Part shown: piece by piece, positions 6,581 to 13,725 of the stretch | Numbering within the stretch: position 1 is the stretch's first letter | Layout of the letters: every line of letters starts with the position of its first letter | Source of the DNA: a virus | Virus record (IMG/VR): IMGVR_UViG_3300010379_000039 | Coordinates: 1-28,783 of that record | DNA: 28,783 nt | Strand: one strand, 5' to 3' | Notes under the pieces: model-generated | The model's input: the letters and a program-made list of their open reading frames with translations, nothing else | What the model was told of the DNA's origin: nothing | Databases searched by the model: none | Position numbers and translations under genes: made by a program

Positions 6581-7327
6581 TCAGGTGGCGAACCGTCCCG
6601 CCGGGCCGAGGATCGCCTCGAGGTGCTCGCGGACCGGGCCGAACATGTCGGGCATGCGGTCCCGCACCTCATCGAGCCCGGCCCACTCCACCGCGTCTAG
6701 GTCTTCGGTATCGAGTAGCTGCGGGTCCGGCGCGGGCTCGGCGGCGTTCGCGGCGAGGTAGACCATGACGCGGCCGGTCCGCGGGTGCACCCGGCGGCCG
6801 AACAGCGTGACGGCGGTTATCGGTATGCCGGTCTCCTGCGGCACCCGGCGGGTCAGCGCGTCGGCGGCGGTCTCGCCGGTCGACACTTCGCCGCCCGGGA
6901 ATGTCCACGGCGGGATGCCGTCCCGGCGATGCTCGATCAGCACGCCCCGCGATGACGTGATGATGGCTAGCGCGATGTGCGGCTGTTCCTCGATCGTGCC
7001 CGGATCTGTCATCGGGTTACCCCATTTCTCGTGTTGCCTGCGCCCGGTTCGGACTAGCTGGCCAGCGCGGCCGGGCGTGAGACCGAGCACGGCGGCCAGT
7101 TGTGACTGTGACAGGCCCCGCTCGTCGGTCATTACCGCGGCGAGCCATGCACGCAGCGTGCCCGCCTCGACGCTGATTTGCTGGCCGATCTGCCCTAGCT
7201 CGGTCACGGCGCTGAATGCCTCGCGGGCATCGGGCCATGCCTGGATAGCGGCGCCCGCTAGCGCGACGTGCTCGCGTATCGAGCGCAGCTCGCTAGCGGG
7301 CGATGTGCCCTTGCGGTAGCCGGTCAT
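6581..7327 (-). CDS. HTH-Nudix fusion protein with degenerate Nudix box
   Basis: A 248-residue protein. Residues 1-105 are helical and include an HTH (LSQSQLAAVLGLTPGRAGQL, 73-92). Residues 115-240 form a Nudix domain (WTFPGGEVSTGET...). Against the consensus GX5EX7REUXEEXGU, G146, E152, R160, E165 and G167 are kept, but the first Glu of REU is Arg161 and the first Glu of EE is Gln164, so hydrolase activity may be reduced or lost. The ATG at 7327 is chosen because a TATGAT -10 box sits six bases upstream, implying a leaderless mRNA; GTG 7372 has no ribosome site. The gene is monocistronic, with its own terminator, beside the integrase module. A ligand-sensing regulator or an immunity factor is plausible. 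Confidence 0.75.
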   Translation of the reverse strand: MTGYRKGTSPASELRSIREHVALAGAAIQAWPDAREAFSAVTELGQIGQQISVEAGTLRAWLAAVMTDERGLSQSQLAAVLGLTPGRAGQLVRTGRRQHEKWGNPMTDPGTIEEQPHIALAIITSSRGVLIEHRRDGIPPWTFPGGEVSTGETAADALTRRVPQETGIPITAVTLFGRRVHPRTGRVMVYLAANAAEPAPDPQLLDTEDLDAVEWAGLDEVRDRMPDMFGPVREHLEAILGPAGRFAT

Positions 7328-7333
7328 TGTCCG

Positions 7334-7339
7334 ATCATA
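7334..7339 (-). promoter_or_regulatory. -10 box for leaderless HTH-Nudix mRNA
   Basis: TATGAT on the minus strand ends six bases before ATG 7327, the spacing expected if transcription starts at the A of the start codon. A half-palindromic CCGGACTATTCCGG overlaps just upstream (about 7342-7355). No clear -35 is seen. Confidence 0.5.
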
Positions 7340-7396
7340 GACCGGACTATTCCGGCGTAGGGGGATAGACACGCCGCATTGGGGGGGCTAGCGTGT

Positions 7397-7432
7397 CTAT
7401 AGCCCGCCCTATAGGGCGGACCTATAGGGCGG
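7397..7432. repeat. CTATAG-centred operator-like repeats
   Basis: CTATAG occurs at 7397-7402, 7409-7414 and 7422-7427 (12 and 13 bp apart). CCTATAGGGCGG is directly repeated at 7408-7419 and 7421-7432, and CCGCCCTATAGGGCGG (7404-7419) is a perfect 16-bp palindrome. The cluster lies 70 bp upstream of the leftward HTH-Nudix gene and faces the rightward integrase module, so it is well placed as a divergent operator. Confidence 0.6.
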
Positions 7433-7491
7433 GCCGAAACGCCGAGTGTGTCCCGTGAGGCGGCACGCCGCACCGGAGAGGAGGCGGGAAT

Positions 7492-7650
7492 TTGAGGGGG
7501 CGCGTAAGCGCGCCAGGGACGGCGGCCCCGTTAGCGGGGCGACCACTACCAAAACTCCCATATCGGAAACTCCCAGGCGGGCGGTCCCATTGTGACCGCG
7601 TAGCCCTCGACAGCCGGGCAGGCAAACGGCCCGGCGGCACTGACAACTGA
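7492..7650 (+). CDS. Candidate small ORF with strong ribosome site
   Basis: AGAGGAGG (7477-7484) lies seven bases before TTG 7492, which opens 52 codons ending TGA 7648-7650. The protein would be basic (MRGRVSAPGTAAPLAGRPLP...). The codons are not typical of this phage, and two hairpins lie in the first 50 bases, so a structured leader is an equal possibility. No family is recognised. Confidence 0.3.
   Translation: MRGRVSAPGTAAPLAGRPLPKLPYRKLPGGRSHCDRVALDSRAGKRPGGTDN
7499..7540. other. Twin GC hairpins in the plus-strand leader region
   Basis: GGCGCG-TAAG-CGCGCC (7499-7514) and GCCCCG-TTAG-CGGGGC (7525-7540) are two six-bp stems with near-identical four-base loops. AAACTCCCA is directly repeated at 7552-7560 and 7567-7575. 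There is no U-tract, so neither looks like a terminator. Confidence 0.5.
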
Positions 7651-7704
7651 AAATGCACGGACTGCCTGAACTGTCCTAGCCCGCGGGGAAGCGGTCTAGG
7701 GCTG

Positions 7705-7761
7705 GCCAGCCCCCGGCCCCCGGCGTGAGACCTTCCGAGTCCGCGGGGACCGGGGGCTGGC
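7705..7761 (+). promoter_or_regulatory. Long hairpin just upstream of the membrane-protein gene
   Basis: GCCAGCCCCCGG (7705-7716) pairs perfectly with CCGGGGGCTGGC (7750-7761) across a 33-nt loop. The stem ends 14 bases before the AAAAGGAAG ribosome site of the next gene. It could affect translation or message stability. Confidence 0.45.
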
Positions 7762-7786
7762 ATCCCAATCGTAAAAGGAAGTTGCC

Positions 7787-8098
7787 ATGCCATACGGGTA
7801 TAAATTCCAGATCGGGGTCCAGCGGGTTACCGAGCCTAACCCGGCTCATCGCGGGCGGGCTGGCCCCGTCATGGCCGTGATCATCGCGCTCGCGCTGGTC
7901 GTGGTTGCCCTCCTGATCTGGCCTCGCAATGCGCCCGCCGAGCCAGCCCCGGCGGCGCATATCGCGCCCGCCCCGGCCGCGCCCGCCAAGACCGCAGCGG
8001 CCCCGGCGATCGTCCGAGTGACCGGGCAGACCGGGGCCGTCTGCATCCTTCCCGGCGGTAAGCCGGTCGGGCCGGTCGAGCTGGTCAAGGTCCCCTAG
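7787..8098 (+). CDS. Single-pass membrane protein with Pro/Ala-rich exterior
   Basis: A 103-residue protein with AAAAGGAAG upstream of ATG 7787. Residues 1-27 are polar and basic. Residues 29-46 are one hydrophobic helix (VMAVIIALALVVVALLIW). A Pro/Ala-rich stretch (PAEPAPAAHIAPAPAAPAK) follows, then a small C-terminal domain (VRVTGQTGAVCILPGGKPVG) with one Cys. By charge the N-terminus is inside and the C-terminus is exposed. It is the first clear plus-strand gene before the integrase, so it is probably expressed in the lysogen. Superinfection exclusion or surface modification is possible; the family is not recognised. Confidence 0.65.
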   Translation: MPYGYKFQIGVQRVTEPNPAHRGRAGPVMAVIIALALVVVALLIWPRNAPAEPAPAAHIAPAPAAPAKTAAAPAIVRVTGQTGAVCILPGGKPVGPVELVKVP

Positions 8099-8149
8099 CT
8101 CCCCGCCAGGCCGAGTCGTTGGCTGCGTGCTGGCCTCGCGGGCGAGAGA

Positions 8150-8189
8150 GGCCCCGGCACTCCCTGGCTTCCCGGGATGTGCCGGGGCC
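8150..8189. other. Hairpin between two plus-strand genes
   Basis: GGCCCCGGCA (8150-8159) pairs perfectly with TGCCGGGGCC (8180-8189) across a 20-nt loop. No T-run follows on either side, so it looks more like an attenuator or stability element than a terminator. Confidence 0.45.
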
Positions 8190-8211
8190 GCCTACGTGAA
8201 AGGCAGCCCCG

Positions 8212-8406
8212 GTGAGAGAACCCGAGGAACACCTCGAACCAGAGTGCACGATCGTCCCGCACGACCACGGCTGGCAGCGTCGCCAGTGGGGCTATGTCGC
8301 CCGCTGCTCGGGGGCCTGGTACTGCCTGACCTGCGGCCGGTATTTTACCGGCCCGCGCAGGTGGCGGTGCGACCTCGCATACCCGGACCGACCTGCGGGG
8401 ACGTGA
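8212..8406 (+). CDS. Small zinc-ribbon-like protein
   Basis: A 64-residue protein from GTG 8212, with AAAGG about eight bases upstream. Cys and His residues (C12, H17, H19 early; then CSGAWYCLTCGRYF with C-x5-C-x2-C) suggest a small zinc-binding domain rich in Trp, Tyr and Arg. The stop TGA at 8404-8406 overlaps the first bases of the attP-like dyad. It lies directly before the integrase and may help in its regulation or in DNA binding. No named family is recognised. Confidence 0.6.
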   Translation: MREPEEHLEPECTIVPHDHGWQRRQWGYVARCSGAWYCLTCGRYFTGPRRWRCDLAYPDRPAGT

Positions 8407-8456
8407 ACGTACAAGCTGTCATGTTACTGACCAACAACTATAGAGCTGGTACGTTC
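8405..8456. other. attP: Candidate attP for the serine integrase
   Basis: A 52-bp imperfect dyad: GAACGTACAAGCT (8405-8417) against AGCTGGTACGTTC (8444-8456), 12 of 13 paired, and 18 of 26 positions symmetric over the whole half-site. Length, symmetry and place (just upstream of int) fit a large-serine-recombinase attP of about 50 bp. The crossover dinucleotide should lie near 8429-8432. The dyad is AT-richer than its surroundings. Confidence 0.65.
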
Positions 8457-8524
8457 AATCTGGTACCCTCTGTAGGGGGGGCTATCCGGGCGGAACCCGG
8501 GCCTTAGTCGGAAGGGTAACAGTG

Positions 8525-9928
8525 ATGGGACTTAAGCCTGCGGGCGGTTGGCTGCGCGTGTCGACCACGGCGCAAGATGAGCAGTTGCAGCGCGCCGACC
8601 TGCTGAGGTTCGCGGCCGATCACGGGCTCGGCATAGCCGTCTGGTACCGGGCTCACGCCAAGTCGGCGAGCAAGGGCGAGCACGACGCCGATATGAGCGA
8701 CGCGCTCGAGGACACGCGCGCCGGGCGTATCCGGGTGCTGCTCGCAACCGCGCTCGACCGGACCGAGCGGCGCGGGATCGAGGCGCAATTCCGGGTGATC
8801 CGCGAATTCCGGGAGGCGGGCGGCGACGTCTGGTCGGTCCTCGAGTCGCCGGTCAACGGTAAGCCGCTCGAGGAGGTCGGCCTCACGCTGGCCACCATCG
8901 CCGATATGAACCGGCGTAAGGCCGAGCTGGCGGCGTTCAATACAAAGCGCGGGCATGACGCCATCGACGCTAACGGCGCATTCCGGGGCCGGGTGCCGTT
9001 CGGTTATGAGGCGGCCGGGGCGAAGTATCACAAGCAGCTCATACCGACCCAGATCGGCCGGGACTGGATACCGCAGATATTCGAGCGGATCATCGCGGGC
9101 TGGTCTCTGGGTGAGGTGTGCTGGTGGCTTGACTCGCTCAAGATCCGGTTTCGCAAGGATGGGACGCTCGCCCCATGGTGGCCAGCGACGGTCGCCCAGG
9201 TAATCCGCAACCCGGTCTACGTCGGGCATTACAGCGACGGCGAGGGCCGGTGGGTGCACGAGTGCGAGGGCCTCATCGACGCGACCGTTTTCCGGGTGGC
9301 GAATGAGAAACTATCCGGCCGGGCGCGTAAGCCGATCGGGCCGCGGGGCCGACCGGAGTACCGGGCGAGGCTGCGCGGCGCCCTCACGTGCCCGGATTGC
9401 GGCGGTGGCATGGGTAAGAACGCATCGCCGAATACGCGCACTAGCGGCGGGGGCATCTCTAAGCCTTATTACCGATGCCGGGGCACGGGCGGGCCGATGC
9501 AAAAAGGCTGCGGTAACAACGTGAGCCTAGAGCTGGTCGATAAAGCGGTCGACCGGGTTATCAGGACCGAGTTTCACTCGCCCGTGTTGCTGCGCGTCCT
9601 GGTCAAGGGCGGCGATCATCAGGCCGAGATAGACCAGGTAGACCTCGAGCTGCGGCAGCTACCGGCCCGCGGGCTCGGCCGGGCCGCCGAGCAGGCCGAG
9701 CGGGAGCGGCTGTGGGCCGAGCAAGACCGCCTCGGGGGCCTGCCTGTCGAGGAGGACCGTTGGGAGGAGGTCCCCACGGGCGAGATGTACGACCGCGTGT
9801 GGGCGGGCCTGCCCGACGCTGAGCGGGGCGCGTGGCTCGTGCGGCACGGATTCCGGGTCTACGCCTCTAAGGCTGGCGTGCGGGTGACGTTTCGGGAGCG
9901 GGACCTACGATCACGGTTTCGGGCGTGA
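8525..9928 (+). CDS. int: Large serine integrase
   Basis: A 467-residue serine recombinase; ATG 8525 is preferred, but GTG 8522 is possible with the same GGAAGGG ribosome site. The resolvase domain has catalytic Ser in WLRVSTTAQ (Ser13) and a conserved Arg region LDRTERRG (residues 78-85). The recombinase domain spans about 130-270 (NTKRGHDAI..., GRVPFGYEA, RNPVYVGHY). A zinc ribbon has Cys at about 289, 292, 318 and 329 (CPDC ... YRC ... GC). A rather short coiled-coil/C-terminal segment follows. It joins attP to a host attB without supercoiling or host factors, and excision would need a directionality factor not identified here. The last 62 bp overlap the convergent gene. Confidence 0.95.
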   Translation: MGLKPAGGWLRVSTTAQDEQLQRADLLRFAADHGLGIAVWYRAHAKSASKGEHDADMSDALEDTRAGRIRVLLATALDRTERRGIEAQFRVIREFREAGGDVWSVLESPVNGKPLEEVGLTLATIADMNRRKAELAAFNTKRGHDAIDANGAFRGRVPFGYEAAGAKYHKQLIPTQIGRDWIPQIFERIIAGWSLGEVCWWLDSLKIRFRKDGTLAPWWPATVAQVIRNPVYVGHYSDGEGRWVHECEGLIDATVFRVANEKLSGRARKPIGPRGRPEYRARLRGALTCPDCGGGMGKNASPNTRTSGGGISKPYYRCRGTGGPMQKGCGNNVSLELVDKAVDRVIRTEFHSPVLLRVLVKGGDHQAEIDQVDLELRQLPARGLGRAAEQAERERLWAEQDRLGGLPVEEDRWEEVPTGEMYDRVWAGLPDAERGAWLVRHGFRVYASKAGVRVTFRERDLRSRFRA

Positions 9929-10115
9929 ACGGGAAACCGGGCCAGGCCGCGTCGAATGCGTGCCCGGCCGGGCAGTGCTGGCGGGCCGTGTCGCGGCCCT
10001 CGGCCCACTTGCCGGTGACCTCGAGCCCGCAGCGGGGGCAGTCGATGGCGGCCTCGCGCTCGATCGGGGCCGAGGGGTCCTCGAGCGATACGAACGCCGA
10101 CACGTAGCGGCTCAC
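9867..10115 (-). CDS. Small zinc-finger-like protein, convergent with int
   Basis: An 82-residue protein from GTG 10115. It has the knuckle DCPRCGLEVTGKW and a second Cys/His pair (QHCPAGH), which together look like a zinc ribbon (C-x2-C ... C-x3-H). The C-terminus is Pro-rich. There is no clear ribosome site; TAGCGT eight bases upstream may be a -10 box for a leaderless mRNA. Its 3' end overlaps int tail to tail by 62 bp, so the two transcripts are mutually antisense there. Function unknown. Confidence 0.6.
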   Translation of the reverse strand: MSRYVSAFVSLEDPSAPIEREAAIDCPRCGLEVTGKWAEGRDTARQHCPAGHAFDAAWPGFPFTPETVIVGPAPETSPARQP

Positions 10116-10251
10116 GCCTGGAGACGCTAGGCGACTGAATTAGGATTAATCTACAACTGAGCATCGCACTTTGAGGGGGCGATGCCAGGCGTAACACACC
10201 TCGCCGTCCCGCTCGCCCCGGAGTGGGCTCGACGGCTGTAGGCATCACGGT

Positions 10252-10287
10252 AAAGAGCCCGCCCGGGATCGTCCGGGCGGGCTCTTT
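10252..10287. terminator. Bidirectional terminator closing the late operon and int
   Basis: A perfect 15-bp stem (AAAGAGCCCGCCCGG, 10252-10266, pairing with 10273-10287) with a six-nt loop. A/T runs on both sides let it work in both directions. It lies 12 bp past the secreted-protein stop on the minus strand. Upstream, 10116-10251 holds only a weak 7-bp hairpin (10161-10185) and no gene. Confidence 0.9.
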
Positions 10288-10298
10288 GCGTGCCGGGC

Positions 10299-10643
10299 CT
10301 AGAAGACCTGGACGTCGCGGACGTCCTCGGCGAAGTGATCCCGCAGGCCGCCGCGCCGCCCCTCGGTCTGCCACGAAACGTCCTCGCTGCGGTGGCGCCC
10401 ATAGCCATTGTGGAAGACCCGGACGTCGCACACGTCGCGGACGAACACGAACTGACCGCCGCCGTAATAGCCCTCCTGGATGTAGGTCAGGTCCTCGTTG
10501 CAGAAACCGGGCCGCGGGGCGGGCGCCCTGGTCGCGGCCGATGCCGTCGCGGCAGTGGCGCCGAGCAGGCCGAGCGCGGCCACGGGCACGGCCAGGCCGA
10601 GCACGGCGCGGCGACGGAACCGGGGCAGAATGCGGAGCGTCAT
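10299..10643 (-). CDS. Secreted small protein with Cys pair
   Basis: A 114-residue protein from ATG 10643, with AAAGGA nine bases upstream; an in-frame ATG at 10661 has none. A signal peptide is clear: basic start (MTLRILPRFRRRAV), a hydrophobic core (LGLAVPVAALGLLGATAATA), and an A-S-A-A site near residue 36. The RRRAVLG sequence resembles a Tat motif, so Sec or Tat export is possible. The mature ~78 residues are Tyr/Phe/Asp-rich, with two Cys (FCNEDL, VCDV) and two similar units (VRDVCDVRVF and EDVRDVQVF). It is the last minus-strand gene before the terminator. A lysogenic-conversion or lysis accessory role is possible; the family is unknown. Confidence 0.7.
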   Translation of the reverse strand: MTLRILPRFRRRAVLGLAVPVAALGLLGATAATASAATRAPAPRPGFCNEDLTYIQEGYYGGGQFVFVRDVCDVRVFHNGYGRHRSEDVSWQTEGRRGGLRDHFAEDVRDVQVF

Positions 10644-10666
10644 AGGGGGTGTTCCTTTCATCGGGG

Positions 10667-10770
10667 GGCCAGCCCTAGCACGGCTGGCCTTCCCAACGTA
10701 TCCGGCGGGCATCACGGCGGGGCCTCGGCGGCCTTACGGCCCTCAGAACGTTTCTAAGCGCCCCGGGGCG
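10667..10770. other. Dyads between holin and secreted-protein genes
   Basis: This 140-bp gap holds an eight-bp stem, GGCCAGCC/GGCTGGCC (10667-10689, seven-nt loop), just upstream of the secreted-protein ribosome site. It also has CTCAGAACGTTTCTAAG (10742-10758, near-palindrome) beside CGCCCCGGGGCG (10759-10770, perfect palindrome). They could separate expression of the secreted protein from the lysis genes. Confidence 0.4.
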
Positions 10771-10783
10771 GCCGGGCATCCGC

Positions 10784-11032
10784 TTACACGTCCGGGCCGC
10801 CGCTAGGGCCGCCAGCGTCGCCGGGGCCGCGGGGGCCGCCCTTCCCGCCGCCGAGGTAAACGGCAACCGCGCCGATCGCGGCGCCGAGCACGGTCGAGAC
10901 CGTGGCGAGGGCCTCATCGGACAGTACGTAATTCGGGTTGCGCCCGCCATTGATAGCGCCGATGATCAGCACGGTTACCACGCCTAGCACGAGCAGCACG
11001 GCGGCCAGGCCGCGCAGGTCGAGCCCTCTCAC
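10784..11032 (-). CDS. Holin candidate, two membrane helices
   Basis: An 82-residue protein from GTG 11032, coupled to the fibre gene stop (GTGA). Helix 1 is about residues 7-27 ([20 protein letters not shown]). A polar loop ([13 protein letters not shown]) follows, then helix 2 at 42-61 ([20 protein letters not shown]). The tail is Gly/Pro-rich and charged. Size, two helices and its place after the endolysin module fit a class II holin, which would permeabilise the membrane at lysis. It is three genes downstream of the amidase rather than adjacent, so another small membrane protein is possible. Confidence 0.7.
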   Translation of the reverse strand: MRGLDLRGLAAVLLVLGVVTVLIIGAINGGRNPNYVLSDEALATVSTVLGAAIGAVAVYLGGGKGGPRGPGDAGGPSGGPDV

Positions 11033-12522
11033 GTGAACGGCAGCGGCAGCGGCAGCGGCGGGCCGAGGGGCCGGGGGCCGGTCGCCCGCTGGTCATCGGG
11101 CCGCACCGTGAGCGGTACGAACCGTATCGCGTCGAGAAATATGAAGTTGAGCCCGATCGCCCCGGGCCAGTCCTGCGCGGGGTTGCTGTAGAGCTGTAGC
11201 TGATATCCGGCCGACGTGATGACTTGAGCCGTTACCCGGATCGGCCCGCCGATCGTGAGCGCGGCACACGCGAAAATGGCAGTCGGGCACGTAAACCCGA
11301 TCGGGATCCCGGCGATAACCGCGTTTTGCGTGGGCATCCCGCCGCCGTTCCACATGACATAACCGCCGATCCAGCACACGCCGCGGTGATAGTAGAACCG
11401 TAGCGGCGGCTCGCCCGGGACACCCGCAACCCCGTCGACCCACCCGGGGCCGAGCGACAGCGCCCAGCTCCGCGGCGGCTCGACCAGCTCGGCGCGGGTG
11501 ACCTCGCCGGGGGCGCCGGTCGGGCCGGTCGGCCCGGTGTTGCCGGTCGGGCCTTGGATCCCGGCCGGTCCCTCGATCCCGGGCGGTCCCTCGATGCCCT
11601 GCGGTCCCTCGGGGCCTTGCGCCCCGGCCGGGCCGTCCGGCCCCTCGATCCCCTGCGGGCCTTGCGGGCCGGGCACGCCCTCGGGGCCGGGCTCGCCCTG
11701 GTCGCCCTGCGGGCCGAGGATCGGCCCGACGTCCTGCCACCCGCTCGAGGCGGTGACTTGCGAAATGTAAACGTAGAGGTGCCCGTCCTCGGGGTGCCCG
11801 TCGCGGTGGAATAGCAGCGCCTCGCCGACGCGCATCTGATAGGCGGGCGTACCGGGCCGGTCCCAATCGTTCGGGAAATAGCCGGTAACGGGCAGGTCGG
11901 CGGGCACGTGGTTGATCCCGAACTGCCCGACAATGACGGTCGCCGACCCGTCCTGGCCGGGCGGCCCGTAGGGGCCTTGCGGGCCGGTCGGTCCCGCCGG
12001 GCCGGACGGGCCGAGGGCGCCGGGGTCTCCGCGCAGCCCTTGCGGTCCCTGCGGGCCGGGGGCGCCCATCGCGCCCTGTTCGCCCCGGGCGCCCTGCGGT
12101 CCGGCCGGGCCTTGGATCCCGGCGCCGCCGGGCGGGCCGGGTTCGCCGGGCGGGCCGGGCGGCGCGGCGAGAATCCCGGGGTTGATCCACGGGGCGCCGC
12201 CGACGTTCGCCTCGCCCGTGAACGTCCATAGCTCGCCGTTCGGCTCGTAAATCAGCGACCAGCCCAGCTCGATCTGTACGTCATTGATCGGCTTGCCGAG
12301 CCCGTCCCAATCGGCCGGGATAAACCCGTCGTCGGGCAGGTCGGCGGGCGTGCGGACCGCGCCGAACGTGCCGACGATCAGGGTTGCGAGGGCGCCCTCG
12401 CCGGGCGGTCCCTCGGGGCCTTGCGGTCCCTCGGGGCCGGGCGGGCCGACCGGGCCGGGTAGCCCGGTTATCACGTCGACCGCGGCGGGCGGGCCGGGCA
12501 CGATCACGTCGTATTCAGTCAT
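11029..12522 (-). CDS. Collagen-like tail fibre / minor tail protein
   Basis: A 497-residue protein with Gly-X-Y runs at about 18-42, 120-190 and 272-340 (for example [10 protein letters not shown]). The runs alternate with two copies of a ~60-residue domain, first [18 protein letters not shown]..., second [18 protein letters not shown].... A C-terminal ~140-residue globular domain ([15 protein letters not shown]..., [16 protein letters not shown]) probably folds as a beta-rich receptor-binding head, and a Pro/Leu tail follows. Collagen triplets should trimerise into a rigid shaft. A third domain copy lies in the gene at 13832-15265. The start ATG 12522 overlaps the upstream stop by eight bases. 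Confidence 0.83.
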   Translation of the reverse strand: MTEYDVIVPGPPAAVDVITGLPGPVGPPGPEGPQGPEGPPGEGALATLIVGTFGAVRTPADLPDDGFIPADWDGLGKPINDVQIELGWSLIYEPNGELWTFTGEANVGGAPWINPGILAAPPGPPGEPGPPGGAGIQGPAGPQGARGEQGAMGAPGPQGPQGLRGDPGALGPSGPAGPTGPQGPYGPPGQDGSATVIVGQFGINHVPADLPVTGYFPNDWDRPGTPAYQMRVGEALLFHRDGHPEDGHLYVYISQVTASSGWQDVGPILGPQGDQGEPGPEGVPGPQGPQGIEGPDGPAGAQGPEGPQGIEGPPGIEGPAGIQGPTGNTGPTGPTGAPGEVTRAELVEPPRSWALSLGPGWVDGVAGVPGEPPLRFYYHRGVCWIGGYVMWNGGGMPTQNAVIAGIPIGFTCPTAIFACAALTIGGPIRVTAQVITSAGYQLQLYSNPAQDWPGAIGLNFIFLDAIRFVPLTVRPDDQRATGPRPLGPPLPLPLPFT

Positions 12523-12889
12523 CGCGGGTCACGTCCGGCGTGACGGCGACCCGGCCGCGGACCGCGGTCGTTACCCGGCCGTCCGGGTAGGTCAGTTGCA
12601 TATCCCATCGGCCCGTCGGGCAGCGGGCCGCCCGCTCGGCGGATAGGTGCACGATCACCACGTTAGGCAGCTCGACGTTGACGGTCAGGTCGACCGCGGC
12701 GAGCGCGTCGGGATCCCGGCGTATCTGCGCGGCGACATGCAGCCCGGCGAGGTCGAATGGTTCGGTCCGCTCGAGGTCGGCCCATAGCCGGAACCGCCAC
12801 GTCCGGGAGTCGCCGCGGTAGACGTAGAGCGGCGCCTCGGGCGGGGCGCCGAGCACCGCGGCCGGGGCGCGCTCGAGGGCGATAGTCAT
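12515..12889 (-). CDS. Baseplate-type minor tail protein (BppU-N-like)
   Basis: A 124-residue protein from ATG 12889 (ATGA overlap with the amidase stop). The sequence has the order [59 protein letters not shown] and VTRD. This matches the beta-sandwich pattern of N-terminal BppU-like phage baseplate domains (DLTG, then a YD/MQ strand, DG, T, G-x-V, and a final D-V-T). It likely links a fibre to the tail tip. Its place between the amidase and the collagen fibre supports a structural role. Family call from pattern only. Confidence 0.6.
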   Translation of the reverse strand: MTIALERAPAAVLGAPPEAPLYVYRGDSRTWRFRLWADLERTEPFDLAGLHVAAQIRRDPDALAAVDLTVNVELPNVVIVHLSAERAARCPTGRWDMQLTYPDGRVTTAVRGRVAVTPDVTRDD

Positions 12890-13725
12890 TTCGCGTTGCC
12901 GCCCTGGTTTGACCAGGCCCACGAGCCGCCACCGCTGCCGCGCTGATACGAGCAGACATTCCCGGCGCCGTTGACGTAGCTGATCACCAGCGCCCCGGCG
13001 GGCAAGACCGCCATCGACACGCCGCTTATGCTCTTGCTGGCCGGGTCGACCATGTGCCATGCGCCCTTAGTGTCCGGGCCTGCGTAGTAAACCCGCTGAT
13101 CGGAACCGCGGCACGCGCGGTAAATCTGGTCCTTGAAATACACGACGGCGGGGGTCATCTTGTCTCCATCCTGCTCGCTCGGGGGGGCCGAGGTCGGCGG
13201 GGCGCCGCCGCTCGCCTTGCTGATCAGCACGTCCCACGGGAAGCCGGGGCCGGGGTCGGTGTGATTGTTGCCGTAGGCGCCGAGGTCGTTATGCCCGCAT
13301 AGCCCCTTGCCGCTCGTGACCTGGCTCGAGGACAGCTTGACTATCGGGATCCCGTAGTAACGGGCCTCCTCGGCGACCCATGCGGCGGTGTTGTCGAGCA
13401 GCCAGCCTTGCGTGCCGAGCCAGTGCGAGCGCGACCAGCCTTGCGAGGCGCCCGAGGGCGTGCACATCTCGATACAGATAGCCGCGCTGTTGGCGTTGCC
13501 CTGCGCCCACGCGGCCCGGTCCCGCTTGACGTACTCGGCGATGGTGCCGACGCGCTTGTTATCGGCCCCGGTGTGCGAGGACACTTTCGCCGAGGGGTTG
13601 GCAAACCAGTTGGCGAGCGATTCGATATCCTGCGCGCCTTCGGTGCAGTGCAGCACGATCAGCCGCACGGATGCGGACCGGCCGGAATGGTGCGGCGACG
13701 GGCGCCATAGGCGGGTTAGCGCCAT
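12886..13725 (-). CDS. Endolysin, AmpD-type N-acetylmuramoyl-L-alanine amidase
   Basis: A 279-residue lysin. The amidase_2 domain covers residues about 15-170: RLIVLHCTEG (zinc ligand H26), SSHTGAD, an active-site region ICIEMC (E85), GHNDLG (H145) and HTDPGPGFPW (ligand D157). The H-H-D set and the TDPGP motif are those of AmpD-like amidases. After a Pro/Ser-rich linker (174-190), a C-terminal ~85-residue Trp/Tyr-rich region (YYAGPDTKGAWHMVDP...) is probably cell-wall binding. The enzyme cuts the lactoyl-L-Ala amide bond of peptidoglycan. ATG 13725 has GAGGAGG seven bases upstream; longer open frames to 13935 are shadow. No signal peptide, so holin-dependent. Confidence 0.87.
   Translation of the reverse strand: MALTRLWRPSPHHSGRSASVRLIVLHCTEGAQDIESLANWFANPSAKVSSHTGADNKRVGTIAEYVKRDRAAWAQGNANSAAICIEMCTPSGASQGWSRSHWLGTQGWLLDNTAAWVAEEARYYGIPIVKLSSSQVTSGKGLCGHNDLGAYGNNHTDPGPGFPWDVLISKASGGAPPTSAPPSEQDGDKMTPAVVYFKDQIYRACRGSDQRVYYAGPDTKGAWHMVDPASKSISGVSMAVLPAGALVISYVNGAGNVCSYQRGSGGGSWAWSNQGGNAK

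Noticed and set aside
7328-7372. GTG 7372 as the HTH-Nudix start
   Set aside because: No ribosome site, and the TATGAT box with correct leaderless spacing lies inside this stretch.
7422-7793. Minus-strand open frame of 123 codons between the Nudix and membrane-protein genes
   Set aside because: Low-complexity Pro/Arg/Gly composition, no ribosome site, and crosses the repeat cluster and hairpins.
11093-12229. Arg/Pro-rich alternative frames over the collagen fibre
   Set aside because: Frame-shifted reading of Gly-X-Y codons gives such sequences by default; no start signal or overlap supports them.
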